Shown here piece after piece: positions 27,212-38,345 of a stretch of 64,000 nucleotides of DNA; positions within the stretch are counted from its first letter, which is position 1; each line of letters opens with the position of its first letter. Under the pieces are notes generated by a model. It was given only the letters and a program-made list of their open reading frames with translations. It searched no databases and was not told the origin of the DNA. The stretch comes from JAVDCA01 sp035293985 (GTDB lineage: Bacteria > Pseudomonadota > Alphaproteobacteria > Rhizobiales > Xanthobacteraceae), in the NCBI GenBank assembly GCA_035293985.1, contig DATGLS010000052.1, forward strand, positions 248,001 to 312,000, in the 5' to 3' direction. The position numbers and the translations under genes are program-made.

Positions 27212-27254
27212 GGTCAGCGCGTTTGCGTGTTCAAGGTTATCCGGCTCGCAGCGC

Positions 27255-27316
27255 GTGGCGAGTAGTGAATGGCGAATAGTGGTTCCCTAATCGCTACTCG
27301 CAATTCGCCATTCGCA
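27255..27316. repeat. Intergenic palindrome, GGCGAATAG family (third copy)
   Basis: GGCGAGTAGTGAATGGCGAA is mirrored by CGCTACTCGCAATTCGCC. It lies between convergent genes and may end both transcripts. Confidence 0.6.
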
Positions 27317-27328
27317 CATCATCGAAAG

Positions 27329-27748
27329 TCACTTTGCGCCGTTGATCCAGGCCGCGATCGCCTTCCAGTCCGGGTCATCCTTGTCGGTGAACTGGCGGCC
27401 GCCGGAGTGGAACGCATCGCCCCCGCCCTCGGGCGCGAGCGGATGCAGGAGGAGCCGGCTGGTGTCGGGCTCGCCGGGATTGACCAGCTTCGACACCGTG
27501 GCGAAGTTCTTGCGCGACTGCTCCTCGGTCCAGGTGTCGTGTCCCGGCAGCAGCTTCTCCAGGTGGAGGCCGTTGTTGCTTTCGACGTGGCAGAAATAGC
27601 AGCGCGTGTGACCAGGGCGCTTCTGCAGCAAGATCGGCTCGACCTTGCTCTTGAAGTATCCATAGTCGAGCGTGGGCGCGGCCGCGACCTGGCTCGCCAA
27701 TCCGGCTCCCAGCACGCCCACGACAAGCAACCAGCAACGCCCCGGCAT
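27329..27748 (-). CDS. Small c-type cytochrome-like protein
   Basis: A 139-residue exported protein. MPGRCWLLVVGVLGAGLAS is a signal peptide with an AAA-P cleavage zone. One heme motif, CYFCH, lies near residue 50 in TRCYFCHVESNNGL, following FKSKVEPILLQKR, the K-V-x-P-I-L approach seen in Planctomycete-type PSCyt/cytochrome c domains. DPDWKAIAAWINGAK closes the domain, as in cytochromes where the last helix packs on the heme. No classical axial Met motif is obvious. The adjacent YVTN propeller is convergent. Confidence 0.75.
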   Translation of the reverse strand: MPGRCWLLVVGVLGAGLASQVAAAPTLDYGYFKSKVEPILLQKRPGHTRCYFCHVESNNGLHLEKLLPGHDTWTEEQSRKNFATVSKLVNPGEPDTSRLLLHPLAPEGGGDAFHSGGRQFTDKDDPDWKAIAAWINGAK

Positions 27749-27848
27749 CCGCGATCCTCCCTGTTTGTCGCAATCCTAACAGAGGGAACGCGGGCGCGCG
27801 ATGCCGTTGGGCGGCGAGGCCGGATAATGATGGATCGGGGGGTGACCG

Positions 27849-28091
27849 TCAGCCGGATGTAACGCGGTCGTCTGCCGTCATCGCGGGATAGCGCGCGACA
27901 TCGTTGCGGCGAGCGCCGGAGGCGATTCTCGATCGATGCGCCGCCCAGCGGCGAACCTCAGCCAGCTCCTCGGCGATCCGTCGGTTGATGAAGGCGCGTT
28001 CGAGATCGGTCAACGGCGTCTCGAGCAGGAACTTATAGCGGCGAATGTTCTGCCGATGCACGCCAATGCGGATGGTCGCTTCGTCTGCCAC
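27849..28091 (-). CDS. Small conserved hypothetical protein, 80 residues
   Basis: The protein begins MADEATIRIGVHRQNIRRYKF and has LLETPLTDLERAFINRRIAEE, a pattern I associate with short proteins in Bradyrhizobium relatives. It is soluble, helical and basic. The tail after RIASGARRNDVARYP looks variable. Function unknown. The sequence 28092-28299 shows no gene. Confidence 0.6.
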   Translation of the reverse strand: MADEATIRIGVHRQNIRRYKFLLETPLTDLERAFINRRIAEELAEVRRWAAHRSRIASGARRNDVARYPAMTADDRVTSG

Positions 28092-28299
28092 GGAGAATCA
28101 TCCTCGATTGTGCTGAAGAATGCAGTCTCTCGATAAGTCGCAGCCCGCCGCGTTGGTTCCGACATAAATGCCGGATCGAAGCTTGCGCACGTGGTGCTTC
28201 AGTTCGAAATTTCCGAATGTTTTCGTGTTTTGCGCGATGAACCGACGAGCCGGTTGTCGCGGGAACCGCCGAACATGAAGCCGACGGACCCGCAAGCGT

Positions 28300-28587
28300 T
28301 CAGTCGCGTCCGCCGCGCTCGTGCATGTCGCGCAATACATCTGCAAGCGTGCGCCGCAGGCCGTGCACCTGGTCGATCAAGCTCAGGATCACGCCGATGC
28401 CCGGATCGTTGACGTCGAGATCGTGCCGGAGATCGCGGATCAGCGCGGCGCGCGCGACGTCCGCGTCGCTGAAAGCCGGCTCGGTCGCGGTGCCGGTCGG
28501 GATGAGCCATTCCTCGGCGACCCAGGCCTCGAGCGTGCCCTCGTCGAGGTTGGCGCGCATCAGGAACTCCTGGCGGGTGATCGTCAT
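28300..28587 (-). CDS. cbpM: Chaperone-modulator protein CbpM
   Basis: A 95-residue MerR-HTH-like protein: MTITRQEFLMRANLDEGTLE, then WVAEEWLIP, FSDADVARAALIRDLRHDLDV, NDPGIGVILSLIDQVHGLRR. This is the pattern of CbpM, which binds the J domain of CbpA and blocks its co-chaperone and DNA-binding activity. Its ATG overlaps the TGA of cbpA (ATGA, 28584-28587), so the two are translationally coupled. The length and partner gene agree with the E. coli cbpAM arrangement. Confidence 0.9.
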   Translation of the reverse strand: MTITRQEFLMRANLDEGTLEAWVAEEWLIPTGTATEPAFSDADVARAALIRDLRHDLDVNDPGIGVILSLIDQVHGLRRTLADVLRDMHERGGRD

Positions 28588-29498
28588 GACTGCATCTCCC
28601 GGCGCGGATCGTAGGACTTGCCGGCCTGCCAGCCGGCGGCGAACTTCTCGAGCTCCGGATCGGGCGCGGGCGGCAGCATCACCTTGAGCCTGACCAGCTC
28701 GTCGCCATGCCCGGCGCCTTGCCCGCCGCCGTGGCGGCGCACCCCCTTGCCCTTGAGGCGCAATGTCGTGCCGGTGTTGGCGTTCTTCGGTACGCGCATC
28801 ATCACGGGACCGGTCGGCGTCGGCACCGGCACCTCGCCGCCGAGCACGGCCTCGCTGAGGCTGATCGGCAGCTCGAGGTGGATATCGTCGCCCGTGCGGG
28901 TGAAGAAGCGATGCGGCATGACCTCGATCTCGACCAGCGCGTCACCGGGCTTGCCGCTCCCGCGGCCCGGCGCGCCCTTGCCGCGCAGGCGCAGCACCTG
29001 CCCGGTCTCGATCCCGGCGGGGATCTTCACCTCGAGCGTGCCGCCGTCGGGCACGTTGAGGCGCATGGTGCCGCCATTCACCGCATCGAGGAAGGCAACC
29101 GGCAGCCGGTAGTGCAGGTCTGGCCCGGGCGCGTTGGCGCGCGCCTGCGCCTGCCGGCGCAGGATCTCGGCGAAGAGATCGTTCTCGGTCGCGAAGTCCT
29201 CGAAGCCCGAGGCATCCGTGTAGGCGTGATCCGGCTCGGCGGCGAAATCCCGGTAGAAGCGCTGCTGCGGCCGCTCCGCCCCGGTCGCATCGATCTCGCC
29301 ACGGTCGAAACGCGCCCGTTTGTCAGGGTCCGAGAGCAGGTCGTAGGCGGAGGAGGCCTCCTTGAACTGCTCCTCGGCCTTCTTGTTGCCGGGGTTGAGG
29401 TCGGGATGAAATTTCTTCGCAAGCTTGCGATAGCTCTTGCGGATATCGTCTGGCGACGCGCTCTTCTCGACGCCGAGGATTTCGTAGGGATCCCTCAC
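28584..29498 (-). CDS. cbpA: Curved-DNA-binding protein CbpA (DnaJ-class co-chaperone)
   Basis: A 304-residue J-domain protein. Residues 1-70 are the J domain: DPYEILGVEKSASPDDIRKS with HPD in KKFHPDLNPGNK. There is no zinc-finger domain, which separates it from DnaJ. The C-terminal substrate-binding halves are LHYRLPVAFLDAVNGGTMRL, then ALVEIEVMPHRFFTRTGDDI and LRLKGKGVRRHGG. It starts at GTG 29498 after GAGGAGAACG. CbpA stimulates DnaK and binds curved DNA. The lon gene ends 95 bases upstream, so heat-shock regulation is plausible. Confidence 0.92.
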   Translation of the reverse strand: MRDPYEILGVEKSASPDDIRKSYRKLAKKFHPDLNPGNKKAEEQFKEASSAYDLLSDPDKRARFDRGEIDATGAERPQQRFYRDFAAEPDHAYTDASGFEDFATENDLFAEILRRQAQARANAPGPDLHYRLPVAFLDAVNGGTMRLNVPDGGTLEVKIPAGIETGQVLRLRGKGAPGRGSGKPGDALVEIEVMPHRFFTRTGDDIHLELPISLSEAVLGGEVPVPTPTGPVMMRVPKNANTGTTLRLKGKGVRRHGGGQGAGHGDELVRLKVMLPPAPDPELEKFAAGWQAGKSYDPRREMQS

Positions 29499-29520
29499 AA
29501 CGTTCTCCTCACGGGTCGGC

Positions 29521-29556
29521 GCGGAAGGACCCCACTAAAAGTGGAGCAGCTTCCGC
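29521..29556 (-). terminator. Hairpin between lon and cbpA
   Basis: GCGGAAG at 29521-29527 pairs with CTTCCGC at 29550-29556, with an inner CCACT/AGTGG pair. No U-run follows on the minus strand, so this may be a weak terminator or an RNA-processing or stability element between lon and cbpA. Confidence 0.45.
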
Positions 29557-29593
29557 CACCGTAGTCGTTTAGCCAATCGGGGAGAAGAAAGCC

Positions 29594-32038
<2,445 letters not shown>

Positions 32039-32057
32039 GTGATTAATTCCGAGTGAC

Positions 32058-32477
32058 CTATTGCGATTTCTGCATCGTGATCGCGAGACAGCCGTGGACG
32101 AAGGCGCGGCTGATCCCGTCATAGCGGCCGGCCGGGAGCTTCACCCGGCGGGCAAAGCGGCCTTGCGGGAGCTCGAGCCGATGAATCACGGCCGTGCGCA
32201 GCTCATCCGGCAGCACGCGCGTACCGGCGACGACCAGGTCGTTGCCGTCGATGGCGACCTCGACCTGGTCCGGATCGACGCCGGGAAGCGCCACCAGGAC
32301 CAGCACATGGCGGTCGGTCTCGAGGATATCGACGGGCGGCTCCCAGGTCGGTTGCCGCGCCGGCGAGCGTGCCGGCCGAAACAGCTCGCGATGCAGTCGA
32401 TCCGCCCGTGCGAGCATCTCGCAGGCTTCCGACCACATCCAATCGCGGGGAAAATCGCGTTCCACGTCAAGCCCCAT
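32058..32477 (-). CDS. Small heat-shock protein Hsp20 family
   Basis: A 139-residue alpha-crystallin-like chaperone. Residues about 45-130 make the core: PPVDILETDRHVLVLVALPG, DPDQVEVAIDGNDLVVAGTR, FARRVKLPAGRYDGISRAFV and the strand end GCLAITMQK. The N-terminal arm has a Trp/Arg-rich MWSEACEMLARADRLHREL. It holds unfolding proteins until DnaK or Lon act. The candidate heat-shock promoter at 32512-32541 lies about 35 bases upstream. lon follows 19 bases downstream, so the two probably form one heat-shock transcript. Confidence 0.9.
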   Translation of the reverse strand: MGLDVERDFPRDWMWSEACEMLARADRLHRELFRPARSPARQPTWEPPVDILETDRHVLVLVALPGVDPDQVEVAIDGNDLVVAGTRVLPDELRTAVIHRLELPQGRFARRVKLPAGRYDGISRAFVHGCLAITMQKSQ

Positions 32478-32511
32478 CTTGCTTGCATGCCCGATGTCTT
32501 ACATTGCGGCA

Positions 32512-32541
32512 GAAATGGGAATTCGATCCGCCGATTTCAAC
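32512..32541 (-). promoter_or_regulatory. Candidate sigma-32 (RpoH) promoter for hsp20-lon
   Basis: On the minus strand GTTGAA (32541-32536) and CCCATTTC (32519-32512) are 16 bp apart, close to the RpoH pattern CTTGAA - CCCCATNT. It is placed before hsp20. The spacing and both boxes fit, but a one-base mismatch in the -35 box remains. Confidence 0.5.
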
Positions 32542-32573
32542 GGCGGCGGGCGCCGGGCCAGCGCCGACGATGG

Positions 32574-33410
32574 CTAGTGAGACATCAGGACCGGCACCGT
32601 CATGGTGGCGAGAATCCCGCGCGTCACGCCGCCGAGAATGAACTCGCGCAGCCGCGAATGGCCGTAGCCGCCCATGACCAGGAAATCGCTGCCGACATCG
32701 GCGGCGTGCGACAGGATCGTGTCCATCACGTCGCGGTCTTTCGAGACGATGCGCTTCACCTCGACTTCAAGGTCATGGCGGGCGAGATGCTCGCCGATGT
32801 CCGCTCCCGCAATCTCGTCGCTTTTGCCGGCATCGCCCTGGACGATCACGACCTCGACCGCCTTGGCGCGATGGAGGAACGGCATGGCGTCGCCGACTGC
32901 CCGCGCCGCGTTGTGGCCGCCGTCCCAGCACACCATCACGCGGTCGAGCGCGAGGGCGCCCTCCTGGATGTAGGGCACGACCAGCACCGGCCGGCCGGAA
33001 TCGAACAGCGCCGCCTCGATGATCAGGTCCTCGAGCGGCGCTTTGTTGGGCTCGGCCTGGCGCACGATCGAGAGATCGAAGCGCCGCGCGATCCGGCCGA
33101 ACATCTGCGCCGCACCGGCGAGGCTGGCGTCGAGCCGGCGCGACTCGGCCGATATGGTGTTGCGCCGCGCCACCTCCTCGAACCGGGCAATCGCCGCCAG
33201 GGCGCCTGCCTGGGATTCTTCCCGCTGCTCGTCGACCCAGTCGGCCGGAACCGTGTCGCCGATGCCCATGGTGGGCGGGATGAAAGGATCGAGCGCGAAG
33301 GCGATGCCGGCGAGATGCGCCTCGAAGGCGGCGGCGACGGAGACCGCATAGTCGATGGTCGCGGTGCCGCCGACCCGAGTGGAAAGGTGAAACGCAATAT
33401 CCTTGATCAT
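32574..33410 (-). CDS. Universal stress protein, tandem UspA domains
   Basis: A 278-residue protein with two Usp folds. Residues about 1-140 are the first, in which the ATP-binding loop is degenerate. The second, about 150-278, has DRVMVCWDGGHNAARAVGDA and GGYGHSRLREFILGGVTRGI, matching Gx2Gx9G(S/T) with a T at the last place and a following VTRGILATMTVPVLMSH. Tandem Usp proteins of about 280 residues are common in rhizobia and respond to starvation and low oxygen. The gene is upstream of hsp20 in the same direction, 96 bases apart, with the candidate heat-shock promoter between. Confidence 0.85.
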   Translation of the reverse strand: MIKDIAFHLSTRVGGTATIDYAVSVAAAFEAHLAGIAFALDPFIPPTMGIGDTVPADWVDEQREESQAGALAAIARFEEVARRNTISAESRRLDASLAGAAQMFGRIARRFDLSIVRQAEPNKAPLEDLIIEAALFDSGRPVLVVPYIQEGALALDRVMVCWDGGHNAARAVGDAMPFLHRAKAVEVVIVQGDAGKSDEIAGADIGEHLARHDLEVEVKRIVSKDRDVMDTILSHAADVGSDFLVMGGYGHSRLREFILGGVTRGILATMTVPVLMSH

Positions 33411-33602
33411 ATCGACTCCTGCCTATCGGGGGAAAATCGGCGCATCCTAGCCGAAGAGCCGCTGTGGGGTCACAGAGCCTCCGGTCGGGCTGCTCTTCTT
33501 GTTCGAATCCGGCGTCTCTTTGCTCAAACCTGGCGCCGTGTTGGTTGCGCCGAGTTGCGCCGGATCAATTCCGCTGATTCGGCCACGGCAAGCAGCCGCC
33601 CC

Positions 33603-33808
33603 TCAACGGCTGACCCACTCGTGACCGACCTTCTCGTAGCTGCGCTTGACCGCGGCCCAGGCGATGCGGTGCGACGCCTCCTCCTGACGCGGATCGTCCG
33701 CATGGCCGCGTACGCGTGGTTGAACGCCTCGCGATATATGTCCTGGGCATGCGATGGGAGATGATTGCGAACAGACGGTGGCAGATCCGCGTTGGCTGCA
33801 TAGGGCAT
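33603..33808 (-). pseudogene. chaB: ChaB-family gene with a single-base frameshift
   Basis: From ATG 33808 the frame reads MPYAANADLPPSVRNHLPSH and AQDIYREAFNHAYAA, the highly conserved ChaB start. It then leaves the family at MRTIRVRRRR. One base over, the other frame continues HADDPRQEEASHRIAWAAVK and RSYEKVGHEWVSR, the expected ChaB end, to TGA at 33605. A missing C near 33703-33707 explains the break. ChaB was named as a regulator of the ChaA cation antiporter in E. coli; the small protein is widespread. AGGAGGC precedes the start. It may be a recent pseudogene or a sequencing error. Confidence 0.8.
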
Positions 33809-33936
33809 GGCGGGCCTCCTCGCGATACGGCGATCGACACTGATCAGTTAATGCGCCCCCGGACTGCTTCAACCACCGCCCACACGTAGCCCGGGGTGTC
33901 TTGCGGGCGCCGGCATGGCAAGATGCCTCGCCCCAG

Positions 33937-35295
33937 ATGGCTGCGCACATGAACCTCGATCCCGGCCCCCTTCTCACCGATCTCTACCAGCTCACCATGA
34001 TCCAGGCCTACCTGGACCATGACCAGACCAAGACGGCGGTGTTCGAATTCTTCGTCCGCTCGCTGCCGGAGCGGCGGCGCTTTCTCATGGCCGCCGGGCT
34101 GGAGCAGGCGCTGGACTTCCTCGAGACGCTCAAATTCTCCGCCAGCGACATCGCCTGGCTCGCCTCGACCGGACGGTTCAGCCGGCGGCTGCTCGATTAT
34201 CTGGCGTCGCTGCGGTTCAGCGGCGACGTGCACGCGATGGCGGAAGGCACCATCTGCTTCGCCAACGAGCCGATCCTGCGCATCAGGGCGCCGCTGCCGC
34301 AGGCGCAGCTCGTCGAGAGCCGCATCATGAACATCCTGCACTATCAGACTCTGGTCGCCGCCAAGGCGGCGCGGGTCAAGCTTGCGGCCCGCGACAAGCT
34401 GGTGGTCGATTTCGGCCTGCGCCGCGCCCACGGCGCCGAGGCCGGCCTGATGGCGGCCCGCGCGAGCTACATCGCCGGCTTCGCCGGCACCGCGACGGTG
34501 CTGGCCGAGGAGCTCTTCGGCATCCCGACCTTCGGCACCATGGCGCATTCGTACATCGAGACGCATGACGACGAGGCGACGGCGTTCGAGAACTTCGCCC
34601 GCGCGCGGCCGAACAATCTCACGCTGCTGCTCGACACCTACGACACCGAGGCGGCAGCACGCAAAGTCGTCACGCTGGCGCACAAGCTCGAGTCGGACGG
34701 CATCACGATCCGCGCGGTGCGCCTCGACAGCGGCGACCTCACCGCGCTGGCCAAGCGCGTGCGCCGCATTCTCGATGAGGGCGGGTGCTCCGCCATCACC
34801 ATCTTTGCGAGCGGCGGCCTCGACGAGGACGAGATCGAGGCGATGCTGAACGCCGGCGCGCCCATCGACGGCTTCGGCGTCGGCACCAGCCTGACCACCT
34901 CCGCCGACGTGCCCTCGCTCGACTGCGCCTACAAGCTGCAGGAATATGCCGGCCTGCCGCGGCGCAAATATTCCTCGCACAAGGAGACGTGGCCGGGACC
35001 CAAGCAGGTGTGGCGCCACCCGGGTGCCGACGGCCGGATGGCCGGCGACGTCCTCGGCGTCGATGACGAGACGCATCCCGGCGAGCCGTTGCTCGGCCTC
35101 GTCATGCGGGATGGAAAACGCACCGGTCCCGCGCCGACGCTTGCGGATATCCGCGATCATGCGGCGCGCGAGCTCGCGCGTCTTCCCGATGAATTGCACG
35201 CGCTTCGTCCCGGCGGCGCCTACCCGGTGAAGATTTCCGATGCCCTCAAGCGCCTCGCGGCAGCGACCGACGAGCGGCTCGCGCGCCGACGCTGA
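33937..35295 (+). CDS. pncB: Nicotinate phosphoribosyltransferase
   Basis: A 452-residue enzyme that makes nicotinate mononucleotide from nicotinate and PRPP with ATP use, in NAD salvage. Motifs: LLTDLYQLTMIQAYLDHD at the start, VVDFGLRRAHGAEAGLMAAR, the phosphorylated His site in FGTMAHSYIE, then VRLDSGDL and a GFGVGTSLTTSADVPSLDC block. KRRKYSSHKETWPGPKQVWR-like residues GLPRRKYSSHKETWPG bind the phosphate. ATG 33937 or 33949 could be the start; no strong ribosome-binding site separates them. The gene stands alone. Confidence 0.9.
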   Translation: MAAHMNLDPGPLLTDLYQLTMIQAYLDHDQTKTAVFEFFVRSLPERRRFLMAAGLEQALDFLETLKFSASDIAWLASTGRFSRRLLDYLASLRFSGDVHAMAEGTICFANEPILRIRAPLPQAQLVESRIMNILHYQTLVAAKAARVKLAARDKLVVDFGLRRAHGAEAGLMAARASYIAGFAGTATVLAEELFGIPTFGTMAHSYIETHDDEATAFENFARARPNNLTLLLDTYDTEAAARKVVTLAHKLESDGITIRAVRLDSGDLTALAKRVRRILDEGGCSAITIFASGGLDEDEIEAMLNAGAPIDGFGVGTSLTTSADVPSLDCAYKLQEYAGLPRRKYSSHKETWPGPKQVWRHPGADGRMAGDVLGVDDETHPGEPLLGLVMRDGKRTGPAPTLADIRDHAARELARLPDELHALRPGGAYPVKISDALKRLAAATDERLARRR

Positions 35296-35414
35296 GGCAA
35301 TTCCTTGCGGCTCGCGCGCGCATGCCCGTCGGGGGCGGCGACGGGGGGCACCAAGCCGGCTAGACTCGGCTCGGGCGATTTGGATAGCGAAGAATTTGGG
35401 ATCGGAGCGCAGGC

Positions 35415-35972
35415 ATGAACAGGGCGATTCTCGGCAGCCTCACCGAACGGCACCTGATGTTGTTCGGAACGATCATCCAGCTGTTCGCCCGCTACGAGCT
35501 GTTGATGCAGGAAGTGATGACCACCGTCTCGGGTGCCGATCCGGCCGCCATCATGCTGCTCACGCGCGGCCTCGATTTTCGCGAAAAGCGGCGGGCGCTG
35601 CTCGACCTGCTCTATCATTGGACCGTCCCGGTCGACCAATACGACCGCATCGGCGCCTTTCTGCTGGTACCCGACGAGCTGACGCCGCTGCACGGCGACA
35701 TCTCCCACGCCGCCTGGGTGTCCGATCAGACCTCGAGCTGGATCCAGCCGGACTGGATCCTGCGCTCGGCCGCGAGCATCAAGCCGGTGCGCGACGCTCC
35801 CCTCGTCGGCGGCGCGCGATTCATCGAACGCAACGACAACAAGGCGACCTACACGATCCAGGGCCTCGAGGACATCGTCAATTCGCTCGCATCGAACTAC
35901 GAGCTGTTCACCGAATACCTGCAGGGGGTGAAGCTCATCGGCCCGAATGGGCAGACCGGCACCCAGCGTTGA
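35415..35972 (+). CDS. Conserved hypothetical protein, 185 residues
   Basis: A soluble, mainly helical protein: MNRAILGSLTERHLMLFGTI, RYELLMQEVMTTVSGADPAA, LLTRGLDFREKRRALLDLLY. No motif is known to me. The start is preceded by GGAGCGCAGGC. The pattern of a long helix followed by DFxxKRxALLxLL is found in short conserved proteins of rhizobia of unknown function. The gene is alone between pncB and the convergent PhaC-like operon. Confidence 0.65.
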   Translation: MNRAILGSLTERHLMLFGTIIQLFARYELLMQEVMTTVSGADPAAIMLLTRGLDFREKRRALLDLLYHWTVPVDQYDRIGAFLLVPDELTPLHGDISHAAWVSDQTSSWIQPDWILRSAASIKPVRDAPLVGGARFIERNDNKATYTIQGLEDIVNSLASNYELFTEYLQGVKLIGPNGQTGTQR

Positions 35973-36006
35973 CGGATTACGGATCGTATGGTGGTCGATG
36001 CCTCGT

Positions 36007-37131
36007 CTATTGCGCCCGCGCGATCCAGCGCGCGATCGCGGGCCACGCAGTCTCGAGCGTGTTGCCGCCCATGAACAGCCCGATGTGGCCGCTGGGGACC
36101 ATCGCCTTCTCGATCTGCGCCTTGGGCGTGCCGAGATATTTCTCGGCGTCGAACACCTGCTCGCGCGGCGTGATGTCGTCGGCCTCGCCGGCGAGCAGGT
36201 AGACCGGGCAGGTCACGTCCTTGAGGTCGAGCCGCTTGCTGAGCCCGATGAACTCGCCTCTGGCGAATCGGTTCTCCTTGAACAGCTGGACGATCGCCTG
36301 AAGATAGAAGCGACCCGGCAGGTCGATCGGGCTCTCGTACCAGCTCGCGAACGTCTCCTGCTTGGCGAGGTACGTCGGGTCGTCGATGTGCTCGTAGAGA
36401 TCGACGTGCTGCCGGATGTAGTGCTGCTCGGGATGCATGCCTTTCCATGCCTGCAGCATCGTGCTGCCGCGCATGAGGCCGCCGCCGAGCGCAACCAGCT
36501 CCTCGTAGAAGGCGGTCGGATAGGCGTGCGCCATGCGCTTGACCGGCCCATTGCCCGCATCCGCGTCGATGGGCGCGCCGGCGAGCACGAGCGAGGCGAC
36601 CTTGCCGGGAAAGCGCGCCGCGTACATGGCCGAGAACCATCCGCCCTGGCACAGCCCGACCAGGTTGACCCGGGCGCCGAGATCATCGACGCAGACATTG
36701 AGCTCGGCGAGATATTGATCGATCTCGAAGTCCTTCATGTCCTCGGTGGCCGATTTCCAGTCGGTGAGGAAGACGCGGCCGACCCCGTTGTCGAGCAGCG
36801 TCTCGATCAGGCTCTGGCCCTTGTGATAGTCGGCGATCATCGCCGAGTGGCCCGCATAGGGCGCATCGACGATGGTCGCGATGCCGGTCGCGCCCGGCGG
36901 TGAATAGTCGCGCAGGATCATGGTGCGCAGCTCGAGCATCGCGCGGTTGTCATTGGCGAGCGTCGGCCGCAGCTCATGCTGGATCTTCTGCTCCTCGGCG
37001 ATGAATTTCAGATTCCGCGCGTAGAGGTCGAGGCCCTGCTCGATCATCTGCGCTCCGGCGGCCATCGGCCACAGGAACGGGACGCAGAGCTGCGCGAGGT
37101 GGTGCGGGCGGACGGGTGCGTGGTCGTTCAT
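36007..37131 (-). CDS. PHA-synthase-like alpha/beta hydrolase (GLCQGG box)
   Basis: A 374-residue alpha/beta-hydrolase with a lipase-like box GLCQGGW near residue 177, in which the nucleophile is Cys rather than Ser. This is the mark of polyhydroxyalkanoate synthases (GxCxGG). The length is close to class III PhaC (about 360 residues) rather than class I (about 590). A catalytic Asp is in GEADDITP and a His in VPSGHIGLF, in the order expected. It might make or modify short PHA, or be a related acyltransferase. The start overlaps the ackA stop (ATGA), so it is translationally coupled to a pta-ackA pair. Confidence 0.8.
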   Translation of the reverse strand: MNDHAPVRPHHLAQLCVPFLWPMAAGAQMIEQGLDLYARNLKFIAEEQKIQHELRPTLANDNRAMLELRTMILRDYSPPGATGIATIVDAPYAGHSAMIADYHKGQSLIETLLDNGVGRVFLTDWKSATEDMKDFEIDQYLAELNVCVDDLGARVNLVGLCQGGWFSAMYAARFPGKVASLVLAGAPIDADAGNGPVKRMAHAYPTAFYEELVALGGGLMRGSTMLQAWKGMHPEQHYIRQHVDLYEHIDDPTYLAKQETFASWYESPIDLPGRFYLQAIVQLFKENRFARGEFIGLSKRLDLKDVTCPVYLLAGEADDITPREQVFDAEKYLGTPKAQIEKAMVPSGHIGLFMGGNTLETAWPAIARWIARAQ

Positions 37132-38345
37132 GGGGTGCGACTTGAGTTGCGACTTTCTTTGGCCCCGCCCCGGTCGAGCAGATCGCGCGCGTGCCGCGCG
37201 ATCATCAGGTTCTCGTCGGTCGGCACGACGAAAACATGAATTTTCGATGTCGATTGGCTGATGCGCGGCCCGTGCCGCTCGTTGGCCGCATCATCGAGCG
37301 CCACGCCGAGCCAGCCGGCATTGCGGCAGACATCGGCACGAATTCTTGCCGCATGCTCGCCGATGCCGCCGGTGAAAACGATGCCGTCGAGGCCGCCGAG
37401 GGCGGCAGCAAGCGAGCCGAGCTCGCGGCCGATGCGATAGACGAAAAGATCGACCGCCTCCTGCGCTGCCGGCGCATCGCTCGCGAGCAGCGTGCGCATG
37501 TCGCTGGAAATGCCCGATACGCCGAGCAGGCCGGATTCGTTGTAGATCAGTCGCTCGATCGCGCGCGTATCCATGCGCTCGTGATCGAGGAGGTAGAGGA
37601 TGACGCCCGGGTCGAGCGAGCCCGTGCGGGTCCCCATCACCAGGCCGTCCACCGCCGAGAAACCCATGGTGGTGGCGACGCTGCGCCCCTTGTCGATCGC
37701 GCACATGCTGGCGCCATTGCCGAGATGGGCGACGACGAGCTTGCGGCCGGTCAGCTCGGGTGCGAGGGCCGGGAGCGCCGAGACGATGTATTCGTAGGAC
37801 AGGCCGTGAAATCCGTAGCGCCGCACGCCCTTGGCCGTGAGCGCCCGCGGCACCGCGAATTCCCGGGCGAGCGCCGGCTGGCCATGATGGAACGCCGTGT
37901 CGAAGCAGGCGACCTGGGGCACGTCGGGCGCTGCGGCCGCGACGGCACGCACCGCGGCGAGATTGTGCGGCTGGTGCAGCGGCGCGAGCGGCGTGAGCGC
38001 GGCCAGATCGGCGAGGACGCGATCGTCGATCAGCACGGGCTCCGCATAGGCGACGCCGCCATGCACGATGCGGTGGCCTACCCCCGCAAAGCCGGCGTCG
38101 CTTCCGATATGCGCGGCATACCAGTCGTGGATCGCCGCGATCGCGCCGTCGTGCCCATCGGCGGCAGGGCGCTGATCGGCGAGCTTGCGCCCGTGCGCGT
38201 CGCTCACCTCGAGACGCGGCACCGTGCCGATGCCCTCGACCTGCCCATGCGCGCGCGCCGTGAGCGCGCTGCCGAGGCCGCGGTCGAAGATCGAGAACTT
38301 GATGCTCGACGAGCCCGCATTGATGACCAGGATCTGCCCCGGCAT
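37128..38345 (-). CDS. ackA: Acetate kinase
   Basis: A 405-residue acetokinase-family protein: ILVINAGSSSIKFSIFD is the phosphate-1 motif, GFHGLSYEYI and HLGNGASMCAIDKGRS follow, then MGTRTGSLDPGVILYLL and the adenosine site FTGGIGEHAARIRADVC. It interconverts acetate plus ATP and acetyl phosphate; related butyrate or propionate kinases cannot be excluded. The start overlaps the stop of the upstream phosphotransacylase (TGATG at 38343-38347), and its own stop overlaps the start of the PhaC-like gene, so all three are one operon. Confidence 0.92.
   Translation of the reverse strand: MPGQILVINAGSSSIKFSIFDRGLGSALTARAHGQVEGIGTVPRLEVSDAHGRKLADQRPAADGHDGAIAAIHDWYAAHIGSDAGFAGVGHRIVHGGVAYAEPVLIDDRVLADLAALTPLAPLHQPHNLAAVRAVAAAAPDVPQVACFDTAFHHGQPALAREFAVPRALTAKGVRRYGFHGLSYEYIVSALPALAPELTGRKLVVAHLGNGASMCAIDKGRSVATTMGFSAVDGLVMGTRTGSLDPGVILYLLDHERMDTRAIERLIYNESGLLGVSGISSDMRTLLASDAPAAQEAVDLFVYRIGRELGSLAAALGGLDGIVFTGGIGEHAARIRADVCRNAGWLGVALDDAANERHGPRISQSTSKIHVFVVPTDENLMIARHARDLLDRGGAKESRNSSRTP

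Noticed and set aside
32478..32511. ROSE-type RNA thermometer before hsp20
   Set aside because: The leader after the candidate promoter is only about 30 bases and lacks the U(U/C)GCU box, too short for a ROSE element.
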